NCBI GenBank assembly: GCA_947258835.1
Contig: CAMYJY010000024.1
Coordinates: 1 to 12,981 of the forward strand
Direction of reading: 5' to 3'
Source of the DNA: an uncultured Pirellulales bacterium
GTDB lineage: Bacteria; Planctomycetota; Planctomycetia; Pirellulales; Lacipirellulaceae
DNA: 12,981 bases
Shown here piece by piece: positions 1 to 7,828 of this stretch. The translations under genes were made by a program, and so were the position numbers. The notes under the pieces were generated by a model. That model did no database searches. It was not told the origin of the DNA and saw only the letters and a program-made list of their open reading frames with translations. The stretch's first letter is position 1, and the number at the start of each line of letters is the position of its first letter.

Positions 1-70
1 GTTTTTTCTTGCCGTTAGCGCCCTACAGAGGCAGACAAGTACCTTCCGAGCGGCAGCTGGCTGGCTGGTA

Positions 71-103
71 CCCCCCGTTCAAGCCGGGGACAGGCTCAGC
101 CGC
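71..103 (+). repeat. 33-nt dispersed GC-rich repeat, copy 1
   Basis: These 33 bases match the reverse complement of 11831-11863 at 29 of 33 positions by hand alignment; both begin with CCCCCCGTTC. No gene can be supported around it. The rest of 1-248 holds nothing else I recognise apart from a degenerate relative of the GAGCGGTAGCTC palindrome at 48-59. Confidence 0.6.
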
Positions 104-248
104 GGGGGCCAAGATGCTTGATCGCCTGCCGTAAAATCGACAGCGCCGTGGCGACGGCCGCTGCTAGCACACCAAAATCTCTCGGACTTGCTTCACAAAC
201 CCTTGCCTCATAACAGTTTGGGTCACAGGCTCGGTGCCCTAAGGTGCC

Positions 249-278
249 TTGACCGGCGACGCGCGGCGTCTCTATACT
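249..278 (+). promoter_or_regulatory. Sigma70-like promoter for lptD
   Basis: A -35 box TTGACC (249-254) is followed after 18 bases by a -10 box TATACT (273-278). Five of six bases match the consensus in each box. It would start transcription near 285 and give a leader of roughly 115 nt before the GTG at 402. It is the best-formed promoter on the plus strand of the window. Confidence 0.6.
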
Positions 279-401
279 TTGCCGCCCTGAATTAGGGCCG
301 TACTTTTCGTAATTTGTGGAGTTCCGCGCGACTAGCAAGCTAGGGTGCTTGAAGCGCGGTAAGTGGCGCGGTGTCTGCCGGGTTCTTGTTGGCAATGATC
401 C

Positions 402-3400
402 GTGGGGCCCCGCGCGGCAGAAGGTAGATCAACCATTAGCTCCGGCAGTCCATCTTGTGGCAGCAGACCAGTTCGATACTGGCGAATCGCGGGCCGCTGT
501 GCGCGCCTCTGGCTGGTAGTGTGTCTGCTGGGATGCGTGGACTGGTCACCCATGCCCACCGCGCGCGGTGACGATATTCAAATCGCGGAGCAAGATCCAG
601 CGGAGGTACTGACCATTGCCGCCGATTGGTGCAGCCGTTGGCAGCAGGGCGTCTACGAGGTGCTGTACCTGCGAGGGAATTGTTCTCTCCACCAAGGGCT
701 GACCTTCGCCCGCGCGCCGGAGGTGGTGCTGTGGATCGAGCGGCCGCAGGTGCTGGGTGAGGCCACGAAAGTCATCGCCTATTGCGAGGGCGATGCCAAC
801 GGGCCGGTGGTTGTCGCATATCAACCCCAGCCGGCCGCCGCACATCCGCAAGCCCAGGGACGCGAAGAAACGCCCCGCTGGTTCCAAAAATTTTCTACCA
901 CTGCCGCACTGCAGCTCAATTTGCCCACGGCCGTTCCCGCCACCGCCACGCGGCCGGAGATTTACGAACGTGGCTGGGAACAATTTGATCCTCGGCGTCG
1001 CCGCCAGATGCTCCTGGCGCAGTTTACGGAATTTGCGCCTTTGCCCGATGCCAACCAGCCTTTGCCGCCCGGCATGCGGAGCATTCAATTTTTTGGACGC
1101 AGTGACGTGCCGCCCAATGTGGAATCCCGCCAGCTGCCCGGTGGCCAGCGAGTGGTGCTGGCCACGGGCGGAGTGCGGGTCTTGGTCGAAGGCCTGCAAG
1201 GTGAAAACTTGCCGGCTGCCTTGGGCCCCCTGGGGACTCTGGATATCAGTACCGATCGGGCCGTGCTGTGGACCGCGGGCGGCTCCCTCGGTGTGGGGCA
1301 GTCCCTGCAGTCGCCAGACACGCCGCTCGAGATTTATATGGAAGGCAACATCGAGTTTCGCCAAGGCGATCGCGTGGTGTATGCGGAACGAATGTTCTAC
1401 GATGTGCGTCGGCAGGTGGGAGTGATCTTGGGAGCCGAATTGTTAACACCGTTGCCCCAGACGGAAGAACTCGAATACCAGGGCCTGGTCCGCCTCCGCG
1501 CGGCAGCGATCCGCCAATTGGATGACTCCCATTTTTCGGCCACCGGAGCGCAGCTGACCACCAGCCGCCTCGAAGAACCCGCCTATCACTTTGGTGCGAG
1601 GGAGATCACGTTTCAAGATTTTCAAACCCAGACCTTCAACCCCGTCACCGGTGCGCCTGAGATCAAGCACCGCCAGCTGGCCACGAGTCGTGGCAACACA
1701 GTGTATGTGCGGGGCGTTCCTGTTTTCTACTGGCCCACTATTGCTACCGATCTTAGCCAGCCGTCCTTCTTTATCGACGGGGTGCGGGTAGGCAATGACG
1801 ATGTTTTTGGCACGCAACTGCTCGTGGACTTGGATGCCTACCAGTTGTTTGGTATGCAGAACGCGCCACTGGGGACGGATTGGGGCTTGAGCCTGGATTA
1901 TTTAAGCCGCAGAGGTCTGGGACACGGCACCGATTTTAACTACGAACGCTCCCGCTGCTTCGGTTTTGAGGGGCCCGTAGAAGGACTCTGGGATTTTTGG
2001 GGCATTTCGGATACAGGACGGGACAACCTCGGTTTCGGACGACGGAATATCGTGCCCGAGGCGGACTATCGCCTGCGTCTGTTGGGTCGCCACCGCCAAC
2101 GGCTCCGCAATGGCTGGGAGGCGATGGCCGAAGTCGGTTGGCTCAGTGACCGCACGTTTCTCGAGCAGTATTACGAACGGGAATGGGATGAAGAAAAAAG
2201 TCCCCGCACCGGACTCCGCCTGAAACGTTTGGCCGATAACCGGGCCCTCTCCATTGAAGCCAACGGGCAGGTGAATGATTTCTTTACCAAAACCCAGTGG
2301 CTGCCCCGGGTGGATCATTATTGGCTGGGGGAGTCGCTGCTGGGCAATCGGCTCACCTGGTATGCCCATTCGCAAGTCGGCTATGCCAATCTCAACAATG
2401 CCACCATGCCCACCAATCCCACCCTCGCCGCGCAGGTTGACGACGGGCTGCCTTGGGAAGTCGGTGCCGGCCAAGCAGGCGAACGTGTGGTGACCCGCCA
2501 GGAATTGGATTGGCCCCTGTCGGTCGGTCCCGTGAAGGTGGTGCCTTTTGTCCTGGGAGAATTGGCGCACTGGGGACAGACCTTCGATGGGGGCAACTTG
2601 CAGCGGGCCTATGTGCATACGGGCGTGCGGACCAGCGTGCCGTTTTGGGCCGTGTTCCCCAACCACCATAACCGGCTGTTTAACTTGCATGGCCTGGCGC
2701 ACAAGGTGGTGTTTGATGCCGAGTTTGCCTATGCCGATGCCAACCGCAATTATGATGAATTGCCTCTCTACGACCCGCTGGATGATATCGCGGTGACGGA
2801 GTTTCGCCGCCGTGTGTTCGACGCCACGCTCGCGCCCACAATTACTGATCCCAAGTTTTTTCCCACCACCTACGCCTTCCGAACGGGCCTGCAAGGCTGG
2901 GTGACTTCCCCGACTACGGAAATTGTCGACGATCTGACGACGCTGCGGATGGGCATGCGCCATCGCTGGCAAACCAAGCGGGGGGCTCCCGGCCAACAAC
3001 ATATTGTCGATTGGCTCACCATCGATTCCAACCTCACCTGGTTTCCGAAAGCAGACCGTGACAATTTTGGGCAGGATTTTGGCCTCTTTGACTATGATTT
3101 GCGCTGGTACCTGGGCGATCGCTTCACGATTCTCTCCGATGGTGCCGCGGACTTTTTTGGGGATGGCCTGCGGACGGTTTCCGGCGGCGTGCTCCTCAAT
3201 CGGCCCTCGCGGGGCAATGCCTATCTGGGAGTGCGCTCGATCAACGGGCCGATTAGTAGCAATGTGCTGTTGGCCAGCTACAGTTATCGGTTGAGTCCCA
3301 AATGGCTGTCCACTGCCGGGACGGCCGTGGACTTTAGCGATACGGGAAATATCGGCCAGTCGTTTTCTATGACCCGCATCGGCGAATCCCTGCTGGTAAC

Positions 3401-3539
3401 GGCCGGATTCAATGTGGACGCATCCAAAAATAATGTGGGAGTCAAGCTGATGGTGGAACCCCGCTTTCTGCCCAAGCTCCGTCTGACAGATACCACCGGC
3501 ATCGAAGTCCCCCCCGCCGGAGCTTTCGGACTAGAGTAG
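402..3539 (+). CDS. lptD: LptD-like LPS-assembly outer-membrane protein (OstA family)
   Basis: The product is a 1045-residue outer-membrane protein that would insert lipopolysaccharide (or the planctomycete equivalent) into the outer leaflet, working with an Lpt bridge not encoded here. Residues 36-45 form a hydrophobic signal core (LWLVVCLLGC) with a likely cleavage site near ARG-DD (residues 54-58). An OstA/LptA-like beta-jellyroll lies at about 250-420 and includes YMEGNIEF at 312-319 followed by QGDRVVYAERMFYDVR. VYVRGVPVFYWP at 434-445 is the typical LptD junction motif. The remaining ~600 residues have the alternating aromatic pattern of a beta-barrel. It is longer than E. coli LptD (about 780 residues), the extra length lying in the N-terminal part and the barrel loops. 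The GTG at 402 is the first possible start, because an in-frame TGA ends at 398. It has no clear ribosome site. I am sure of the family, less so of the exact start. Confidence 0.88.
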   Translation: MGPRAAEGRSTISSGSPSCGSRPVRYWRIAGRCARLWLVVCLLGCVDWSPMPTARGDDIQIAEQDPAEVLTIAADWCSRWQQGVYEVLYLRGNCSLHQGLTFARAPEVVLWIERPQVLGEATKVIAYCEGDANGPVVVAYQPQPAAAHPQAQGREETPRWFQKFSTTAALQLNLPTAVPATATRPEIYERGWEQFDPRRRRQMLLAQFTEFAPLPDANQPLPPGMRSIQFFGRSDVPPNVESRQLPGGQRVVLATGGVRVLVEGLQGENLPAALGPLGTLDISTDRAVLWTAGGSLGVGQSLQSPDTPLEIYMEGNIEFRQGDRVVYAERMFYDVRRQVGVILGAELLTPLPQTEELEYQGLVRLRAAAIRQLDDSHFSATGAQLTTSRLEEPAYHFGAREITFQDFQTQTFNPVTGAPEIKHRQLATSRGNTVYVRGVPVFYWPTIATDLSQPSFFIDGVRVGNDDVFGTQLLVDLDAYQLFGMQNAPLGTDWGLSLDYLSRRGLGHGTDFNYERSRCFGFEGPVEGLWDFWGISDTGRDNLGFGRRNIVPEADYRLRLLGRHRQRLRNGWEAMAEVGWLSDRTFLEQYYEREWDEEKSPRTGLRLKRLADNRALSIEANGQVNDFFTKTQWLPRVDHYWLGESLLGNRLTWYAHSQVGYANLNNATMPTNPTLAAQVDDGLPWEVGAGQAGERVVTRQELDWPLSVGPVKVVPFVLGELAHWGQTFDGGNLQRAYVHTGVRTSVPFWAVFPNHHNRLFNLHGLAHKVVFDAEFAYADANRNYDELPLYDPLDDIAVTEFRRRVFDATLAPTITDPKFFPTTYAFRTGLQGWVTSPTTEIVDDLTTLRMGMRHRWQTKRGAPGQQHIVDWLTIDSNLTWFPKADRDNFGQDFGLFDYDLRWYLGDRFTILSDGAADFFGDGLRTVSGGVLLNRPSRGNAYLGVRSINGPISSNVLLASYSYRLSPKWLSTAGTAVDFSDTGNIGQSFSMTRIGESLLVTAGFNVDASKNNVGVKLMVEPRFLPKLRLTDTTGIEVPPAGAFGLE

Positions 3540-3545
3540 GGTGGT

Positions 3546-3616
3546 GGGGCACCGACAATCGGCCGGCAGAGAATTACGCCATGGCCAAGTCAACTCCGGC
3601 CGACTGTCGGTGCCAC
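3546..3616. repeat. Large imperfect hairpin after lptD (possible terminator)
   Basis: Left arm 3546-3566 pairs with right arm 3596-3616. Nineteen of 21 positions pair, with mismatches at 3558/3604 and 3547/3615. The 29-nt loop contains the palindrome GCCATGGC. It begins 7 nt after the lptD stop, so it may end or protect that transcript, but no T-tract follows (an A-run does). The end of the right arm, GGTGCCACCC (3609-3618), recurs at 3640-3649, which suggests a repeat element rather than a simple terminator. Confidence 0.6.
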
Positions 3617-4048
3617 CCAAAAAATCGTTGCCAGCGTTGGGTGCCACCCGAGTGAGCGAAGGACTTCAGTCCGTAGCTCATAAAACTTTCATCTTTTTCA
3701 GAAACTGCAAATTTGACGTAAAAATCGGCAATTTGTGGTGTAAAACACCCTGCCACCTGCCGTTCCGCGCTAGGTGCCTGATTCGTAGGCACTTGCTGCG
3801 GGATTTGTGGGCGGCTGGTGACGCCTGAAAGCTTTCCCGGACGGATGCCGCGGGCAGTCACCCGCGGAAACGAATCCGCGGAGACCATTTCGGTGTGCCT
3901 GGCATGCTGTTTGCAGTGGTTGCGTGCCTGGTATTTACGTTGTACGCTGCCGCTACGCGCGGTGGTGGTGGGAAACGTCCCGCGCAGAGGACCTTTTTCT
4001 TTGCACTCGCGGCCCTGCCGCCTGGAACCTGAAGGTGGTGGAAATCTT
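3617..4048. other. Palindrome-rich intergenic stretch before the GAF gene
   Basis: No gene is supported here. The stretch contains several short hairpins: GGGTGCCACCC (3639-3649), GGACTTCAGTCC (3661-3672), GGTGT-AAA-ACACC (3737-3749), GTGCCT-N7-AGGCAC (3774-3792) and CCGCGGG-N6-CCCGCGG (3848-3867). A TTGACG at 3713-3718 could be a -35 box, but no convincing -10 box lies at the right distance. An open frame runs from 3818 into the GAF gene, but its first 77 codons show no domain and cross the palindromes, so I treat them as non-coding. Confidence 0.5.
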
Positions 4049-4564
4049 ATGAAGGCAGCTACCGTTCTCGATCCCGGTATCGAGAGAGAAATTTCAACGG
4101 AATTGGCACTTGTGCAACAGGGGCATGCTCCGCTGGATTTGGCTCTCAACAAAATTGTCGTGTCCGTCGCCAATCAGATGCAGACGGACGTGGCTTCCTT
4201 ATACCGTCTGGAACCGACTGGTGATTCGCTCTTGCTGGTGGCCACCGTGGGGCTGGTGCAGTCTTGCGTGGGCCGACTACGGATGCGCACCGCTGAGGGT
4301 TTGGTGGGATTGGTGGCTGAGCAGCACGAGTCGCTGGTCTTGGCGTATGCGTCAGAGCACCCTCGTTTTAAGTATTTTCCGGAAGCGGATGAGGATCGCT
4401 ACCAATCCTTCAATGGAGTGCCCGTGACCGATCGGGGTCGGTTGCTGGGGGTGCTCGTCGTGCAGACGATCGAGCCACGCTCCTTCACGACCACCGAGAC
4501 GGCGGAACTGGAGCACGTGGCAGATAGGTTGGCACCCATCCTGCGAGAATGCTGCGGGCCCTAA
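4049..4564 (+). CDS. Stand-alone PtsP-type GAF domain protein
   Basis: The protein is 171 residues, almost all of it one GAF domain (about 15-168). GAF domains bind small molecules and act as sensors. This one is closest to the N-terminal GAF of PtsP, enzyme I of the nitrogen phosphotransferase system: EGLVGLV (83-89), HPRFKYFPEADEDRYQSF (104-121) and GVPVTDRGRLLGVLVVQ (123-139) follow the PtsP pattern closely. The phosphohistidine and PEP-binding parts of PtsP are absent, so it cannot be a phosphotransferase by itself. It is probably cytoplasmic. I chose the ATG at 4049 because the domain begins shortly after it and a GGTGG-rich site lies upstream. No partner gene is adjacent, and the ligand is unknown. 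Its TAA overlaps the stop codon of the convergent barrel gene. Confidence 0.85.
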   Translation: MKAATVLDPGIEREISTELALVQQGHAPLDLALNKIVVSVANQMQTDVASLYRLEPTGDSLLLVATVGLVQSCVGRLRMRTAEGLVGLVAEQHESLVLAYASEHPRFKYFPEADEDRYQSFNGVPVTDRGRLLGVLVVQTIEPRSFTTTETAELEHVADRLAPILRECCGP

Positions 4565-5937
4565 AAGTTGATCAGGTAGTGGCCATAGAGGAAGTCCGCA
4601 TCCTCAGGGCCATTGATCTTGTTGCCGCGCCAGAAGTGGGACCAGCCGAAGAGGATATTCGATCTGGGGCAGATCGAGTATTTGAGGAGGATGTCCAATT
4701 CGTCCCCTAAATCCTTGCTGGCATTCTGAGCCGGCGTATTGCCAATGCTAGGAACGGGCGCGTCGGTGTTGGACATGAAGTGCCAGTACCACAGCAAAAA
4801 GTTCCACTTCGGACCCAGTTTGCTGGTAATCAGCATGTTGGGTGCTTCAATATTGTTGCGGGCTACCGCATCGATAAAACCTAAATACTTGTGCGCCAGT
4901 GGAAAGAGCTGATTGAAACCGTTGAAATTACCCGCACCGTCATCGCCCGAGGCGTAGTCGTAGTACATCCAGATGGTGGTGCCGCCAGGTAGGGTTTGCA
5001 TCTTGCGGCCCAGGCCCACCGTGGCAAATCCGGCGGAGTGGTCGACACCGCCGCGGACATCGCTTTGACGGCCAAACTGGGGGCCGCCCTCCAGTTCCCA
5101 CAGCCAATTGCCCAGGCCGCCGTGCATCCGCACACCTAGGGTATGGACTGAGAAATCATTGCCCAGACCCAAGTTGTTATCGAATCCCAAGTAGTAGGCG
5201 TCGAGCGTAAAGTTTTCAAAGCCGCTGTAGGTAGCGTAGGAGCCGTAGAAGCCAATGTCGGAATTTGCATCATCCAGATTGCTAGGATTGGGTGGTACGA
5301 AATAGGTCAAGAAGGTGTCAATGGACCACTCGTTTTTTTTGTACAGCAGACGCACACCGTCAAAAGTTCTCCGCGTGTTGGCCCAGTCAAGAGGCGAAAC
5401 AACCCGCTGTGCCCCGTAGAGCAATTCCTGGCGGCCCACACGGGCGGTTAAGCTCTCGGTGAGTTTCAGATCAATAAACAGATTCAGAAAGTCCCCACGG
5501 TTGACATCAATGATGCGTGCGAAGTAATCGCCACCGTCGTCGGTGCCTTCGGCATGGATGCCTTCGACGTAGACACGTACCAAGTCGTTGATCTTCCAAT
5601 CGCCATACAGACGCAAGCGCGAGAGGACGAAGTCGGCTTGGGTATCCTCAAAGCGAGGGGTGGTCGCCGCGCCGACGCGGCCCATGCCGATCTCGCTCTG
5701 GTACCTGGCCCGGTACTGGCCTCCGATACTGAGGGTGCCCCAGTCGCCGCTGGCAGCGGGCATGAGTTTTAAGGAGTCACCCAAGGCCCAGCCATCGTAG
5801 CAGGGGTCTTGGAGGTAGGTGAAATCATTGTTGTAGAACAGCCCTTTGTGCGCGCCCGCTGCAGGATTGGCCTCTGCTACCGCTTGGAGGCTACCTACCA
5901 AAAAAAAGATCAAACTATAAGCCAGAACGCATAACAT
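4561..5937 (-). CDS. Alginate-export-type outer-membrane beta-barrel protein
   Basis: The product is a 458-residue outer-membrane barrel resembling the alginate export family (AlgE-like, Pfam Alginate_exp). Such proteins form channels for anionic polysaccharides or other solutes; the substrate here is unknown. A signal core (residues 4-18, with AVA-E at 19-22 as the cleavage site) precedes YNNDFTYLQDP. The middle carries the family pattern of amphipathic strands, including RLRLYGDWKINDLVRVYVEG and GRQELLYGAQRVVSPLDW. The chain ends in Phe (YLINF), as barrels recognised by BamA usually do. The length is close to AlgE (490). The start is uncertain: the ATG at 5937 gives a signal peptide without a positive residue, while an in-frame GTG at 5964 would add an Arg and has GAGGA 14 nt before it. 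No alginate genes are nearby, so calling it an alginate exporter would go too far. Confidence 0.8.
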   Translation of the reverse strand: MLCVLAYSLIFFLVGSLQAVAEANPAAGAHKGLFYNNDFTYLQDPCYDGWALGDSLKLMPAASGDWGTLSIGGQYRARYQSEIGMGRVGAATTPRFEDTQADFVLSRLRLYGDWKINDLVRVYVEGIHAEGTDDGGDYFARIIDVNRGDFLNLFIDLKLTESLTARVGRQELLYGAQRVVSPLDWANTRRTFDGVRLLYKKNEWSIDTFLTYFVPPNPSNLDDANSDIGFYGSYATYSGFENFTLDAYYLGFDNNLGLGNDFSVHTLGVRMHGGLGNWLWELEGGPQFGRQSDVRGGVDHSAGFATVGLGRKMQTLPGGTTIWMYYDYASGDDGAGNFNGFNQLFPLAHKYLGFIDAVARNNIEAPNMLITSKLGPKWNFLLWYWHFMSNTDAPVPSIGNTPAQNASKDLGDELDILLKYSICPRSNILFGWSHFWRGNKINGPEDADFLYGHYLINF

Positions 5938-6244
5938 GGCCCCGTTTCCCCGTGTGTTTCCCACCGCGAAAAATTTGATCCTCGTGCAACATGCTGCGGC
6001 CAACGGGGGCGGGTATGGCCGACCCCGTTCCACCGACTCGTGCCTAGATCTGCCGGCTGAGACGAACCAGTTCGGCGATGGTGGGTCTTCGACTGGTCTG
6101 CAGCGCGGGGTACCTAGCAAAACTTCGACCAGAAGCCAGGCGAACAGTTTGCTCATTCGCGTCGAGCACTACAGTTTGCCAAACCATTACACTCGGTTGC
6201 TAACGGGCGGGGAACGAGCCCCAGAGCATGCCCAGCTTGATTCG
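5938..6244. other. Leader region of the barrel gene, no supported gene
   Basis: Some 300 bases lie between the barrel start and the structured repeat. An open frame continues upstream to an ATG at 6156, but its extra 73 residues are Pro/Arg-rich and show no domain. A plus-strand frame across the same stretch (5936-6253) is equally unconvincing. I see no clear promoter. The minus-strand AGGAGA at the end of the repeat precedes only a 9-codon frame starting at 6230. Confidence 0.4.
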
Positions 6245-6357
6245 TCTCCTTAGGGGGCGAAATTCGTCGTATTTGAGTCAAGTTTGGTAGCGACCAACGG
6301 GAGCGGGCCAATGATTTCTGAGCGGTAGCTCACATTGGTTCGAGGCACTTGCCTCGT
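6245..6357 (-). repeat. Structured leader-like repeat, copy A
   Basis: Read on the minus strand, the element holds four hairpins. They are CGAGGC-AAGT-GCCTCG (6341-6356), an outer CCAATG/CATTGG stem enclosing TGAGC-TACC-GCTCA, and TTGGT-CGCT-ACCAA. A linker then leads to the Shine-Dalgarno-like AAGGAGA. It matches 12340-12453 with 7 substitutions and one 1-nt gap, about 93% identity. It faces the barrel gene, whose start lies about 300 nt further on. Confidence 0.85.
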
Positions 6358-6363
6358 TAGGGA

Positions 6364-6771
6364 CTAGGGCGCACTGCTTTGTTCGGCCTGGCGGCGTCGG
6401 CAGGCATTCCAAGCCCACCAGCCGCCAACGCGGAGTGCCAGCCATCCCACCCAAGCCTGACATGGGCTGGCGCTGTGTCCGCCCGAAACGGCACAGAGCC
6501 GCCAGATCCGATCGGCGCGCCCGCGGGAAAACTCTTGCGTGTGGTAAAGATAGTCATGCACCACACCCGCGATGTCGACCCGCGACCACCTGACGAGAAT
6601 CCTGCCATACCAAGGAATGGTGCTAAAGTCCGTCTCCGTACCGGCGGGCACGCGAATGACGGTTCCCTCGACTTCCACCGAGAGCTCCCGCAAGAGAATG
6701 CGGGTTCCGTCCGGTTGCCGTTCCGTTTGTAGCCAGTCGCTGAGGAGTTTTGCAGGGTCCGTGCTGGGCAT
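6364..6771 (-). CDS. DUF1353 family protein
   Basis: The protein has 135 residues and carries the DUF1353 pattern: VPAGTETDFSTIP (41-53), then a Trp/Arg-rich turn, then VVHDYLYHT (70-78) and the SRGRADRIW segment (82-90). The C-terminal part is Trp-rich (GGWWAW). DUF1353 has no established biochemical role; members are common in phages, prophages and bacterial chromosomes. I prefer the ATG at 6771 to the one at 6780, because ACGAGG lies 9 nt before the former but directly abuts the latter. It ends the three-gene minus-strand run and lies about 20 nt after the preceding membrane-protein gene. The frame is intact, with no sign of frameshift. Confidence 0.78.
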   Translation of the reverse strand: MPSTDPAKLLSDWLQTERQPDGTRILLRELSVEVEGTVIRVPAGTETDFSTIPWYGRILVRWSRVDIAGVVHDYLYHTQEFSRGRADRIWRLCAVSGGHSASPCQAWVGWLALRVGGWWAWNACRRRQAEQSSAP

Positions 6772-6790
6772 ATTTGTCATCCTCGTTACG

Positions 6791-7168
6791 CTAGACCTCG
6801 CTGCAATCGAAATACGAATTGGCTCGTGGGCGGAGCAGAAAGAATACGATCAGGACGTATACGACGAATCCAGGAATCAGGGCTATTTTGATTGGGGTTG
6901 TTGCTGTCGCGATCAGAAAACCAACAGCTCCCCAGATCATATATAGCATGCGGGCCCAATTTTGTCCCAGGAGCATTCCGCAGCCACTGGCGATCGTTGC
7001 CAGCGACCCGAGATACGTCAGAGTATGCTGAACTGGAAGAGGCAGCGGGCTCTGCGCCATCAGTTCCCGAACCAGGGGTTTGTTCAACATCAGCACGCTG
7101 GTGATCAACGAGAATCCACTCGTCATGATCAAAAACCAAGCGACCACGGTGACGGAGGTGGGGCGCAT
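6791..7168 (-). CDS. Four-helix integral membrane protein, unknown function
   Basis: The product is 125 residues with four predicted membrane helices at about 6-28, 47-67, 72-90 and 94-112. Short loops separate them, and the tail is polar with acidic residues (SYFDCSEV). The opening RPTSVTVVAWFLI and the GQNWARMLYMIW segment recall a family of small uncharacterised bacterial membrane proteins, but I cannot name it with confidence. I chose the ATG at 7168; a GGAG lies 12 nt upstream. A TTG at 7186 would add six residues but has no ribosome site. The gene sits between the holin-like gene (about 42 nt away) and the DUF1353 gene (about 20 nt away), so the three are probably co-transcribed. Confidence 0.75.
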   Translation of the reverse strand: MRPTSVTVVAWFLIMTSGFSLITSVLMLNKPLVRELMAQSPLPLPVQHTLTYLGSLATIASGCGMLLGQNWARMLYMIWGAVGFLIATATTPIKIALIPGFVVYVLIVFFLLRPRANSYFDCSEV

Positions 7169-7210
7169 TCTTCGTCGCTGCTCCAATTTGCCGAATGATA
7201 AGATTATGGG

Positions 7211-7486
7211 TTAGGCTGTTTTTCTGGAAAGCCGGTCCGCAAGCAAATTATAAACCCAGGCCAATACAGCACCTCCAATGGCCCCGTCCAAGAAACCGTA
7301 GGACGCTCCAATCAGAGCGGATCCCAGGCCAGGGCTGGCATGGTAGCCCGGGTAAATCGAAGCCACCAGTTCGAGAAAAGCCTGTCCATAAGTTGGCCAG
7401 ATGGTATTCGCCGCGGCGACGAGAAAAACTACCACTCCCCAGAGAAGTCCGACCGTTAAAGCCAAAGCCGTGACGTGGAATCGCAT
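7211..7486 (-). CDS. Small membrane protein of the 'bacteriophage holin'-like family
   Basis: The protein has 91 residues and two membrane segments (about 5-27 and 54-82) joined by a loop containing YPGYHASPGLGS. The second segment has the Gly-rich pattern GFLDGAIGGAVLAWVYN, followed by a basic tail (DRLSRKTA). Proteins of this type are often labelled bacteriophage holin in databases, but many occur far from prophages and lysis activity is unproven. The ATG at 7486 follows a GGGGGG ribosome site by about 9 nt. It is the first gene of the apparent operon and lies downstream of a TATAAT promoter. Confidence 0.72.
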   Translation of the reverse strand: MRFHVTALALTVGLLWGVVVFLVAAANTIWPTYGQAFLELVASIYPGYHASPGLGSALIGASYGFLDGAIGGAVLAWVYNLLADRLSRKTA

Positions 7487-7572
7487 GTTGCTGTTCCCCC
7501 CTAAGTTGTCATGGTGAATAACCCGCATCGTTCATCGAGAGAGATCGCCCCTTTCCCTGTGTGCCAATGGAA

Positions 7573-7600
7573 ATTATATCGAAATTTTCTTTTTCCACAA
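7573..7600 (-). promoter_or_regulatory. Sigma70-like promoter for the three-gene membrane/DUF1353 operon
   Basis: On the minus strand, TTGTGG (7600-7595) is followed after 16 nt by a perfect TATAAT (7578-7573). The predicted start near 7566 leaves a leader of about 80 nt before the ATG at 7486. The spacer is A-rich, which favours promoter activity. The remaining DNA to 7828 holds no gene I can support, only small GC-rich hairpins such as GGTC-TGGTA-GACC near 7605 and a GCCGCC-rich patch near 7630-7650. Confidence 0.55.
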
Positions 7601-7828
7601 ACTTGGTCTGGTAGACCGGCCCGCATTGGCGGCGCGGCCCTGCCGCCCCCGACTGCCTGCGCATGTTCGTCGTTGCGTTGTTTCGTTGTGGTTCCTTTGC
7701 TGCCTCAGGAATGGCTGAGAAGAGAGTGAATTGCTATCGTAGCACGCAGACGGTTGCCCAAATCTTGTGCCAAACAGGATTGGGGCCAGCCAGCAGTGGC
7801 ACCCAAGGGGATAATCAACTTGAGATGT

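Noticed and set aside
96..395. 99-codon minus-strand frame before lptD
   Set aside because: It overlaps the lptD promoter, has no ribosome site and no recognisable domain.
546..3002. Long minus-strand frames opposite lptD (546-1364 and 1902-3002)
   Set aside because: No recognisable domain, no ribosome site, and full overlap with a well-supported gene.
3818..4048. N-terminal extension of the GAF protein
   Set aside because: It crosses a perfect CCGCGGG hairpin, has low-complexity Arg/Cys-rich content and no ribosome site; the ATG at 4049 fits the domain.
3540..4048. CRISPR array
   Set aside because: The palindromes here differ in sequence and spacing; there are no regularly spaced direct repeats and no cas genes in the window.
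5938..6156. Extension of the barrel gene to the ATG at 6156
   Set aside because: The added 73 residues would bury the signal peptide in the middle of the chain and are Pro/Arg-rich without a domain.
6364..6608. Possible frameshift in the DUF1353 gene
   Set aside because: The part after ADRIW looked unusual at first, but the same frame continues into the expected LALRVGGWWAW segment, so the gene is intact.
7529..7828. Toxin partner for the AbrB-like protein
   Set aside because: No frame in this stretch has a toxin-like domain; the overlapping short frames are mutual shadows and low in complexity.
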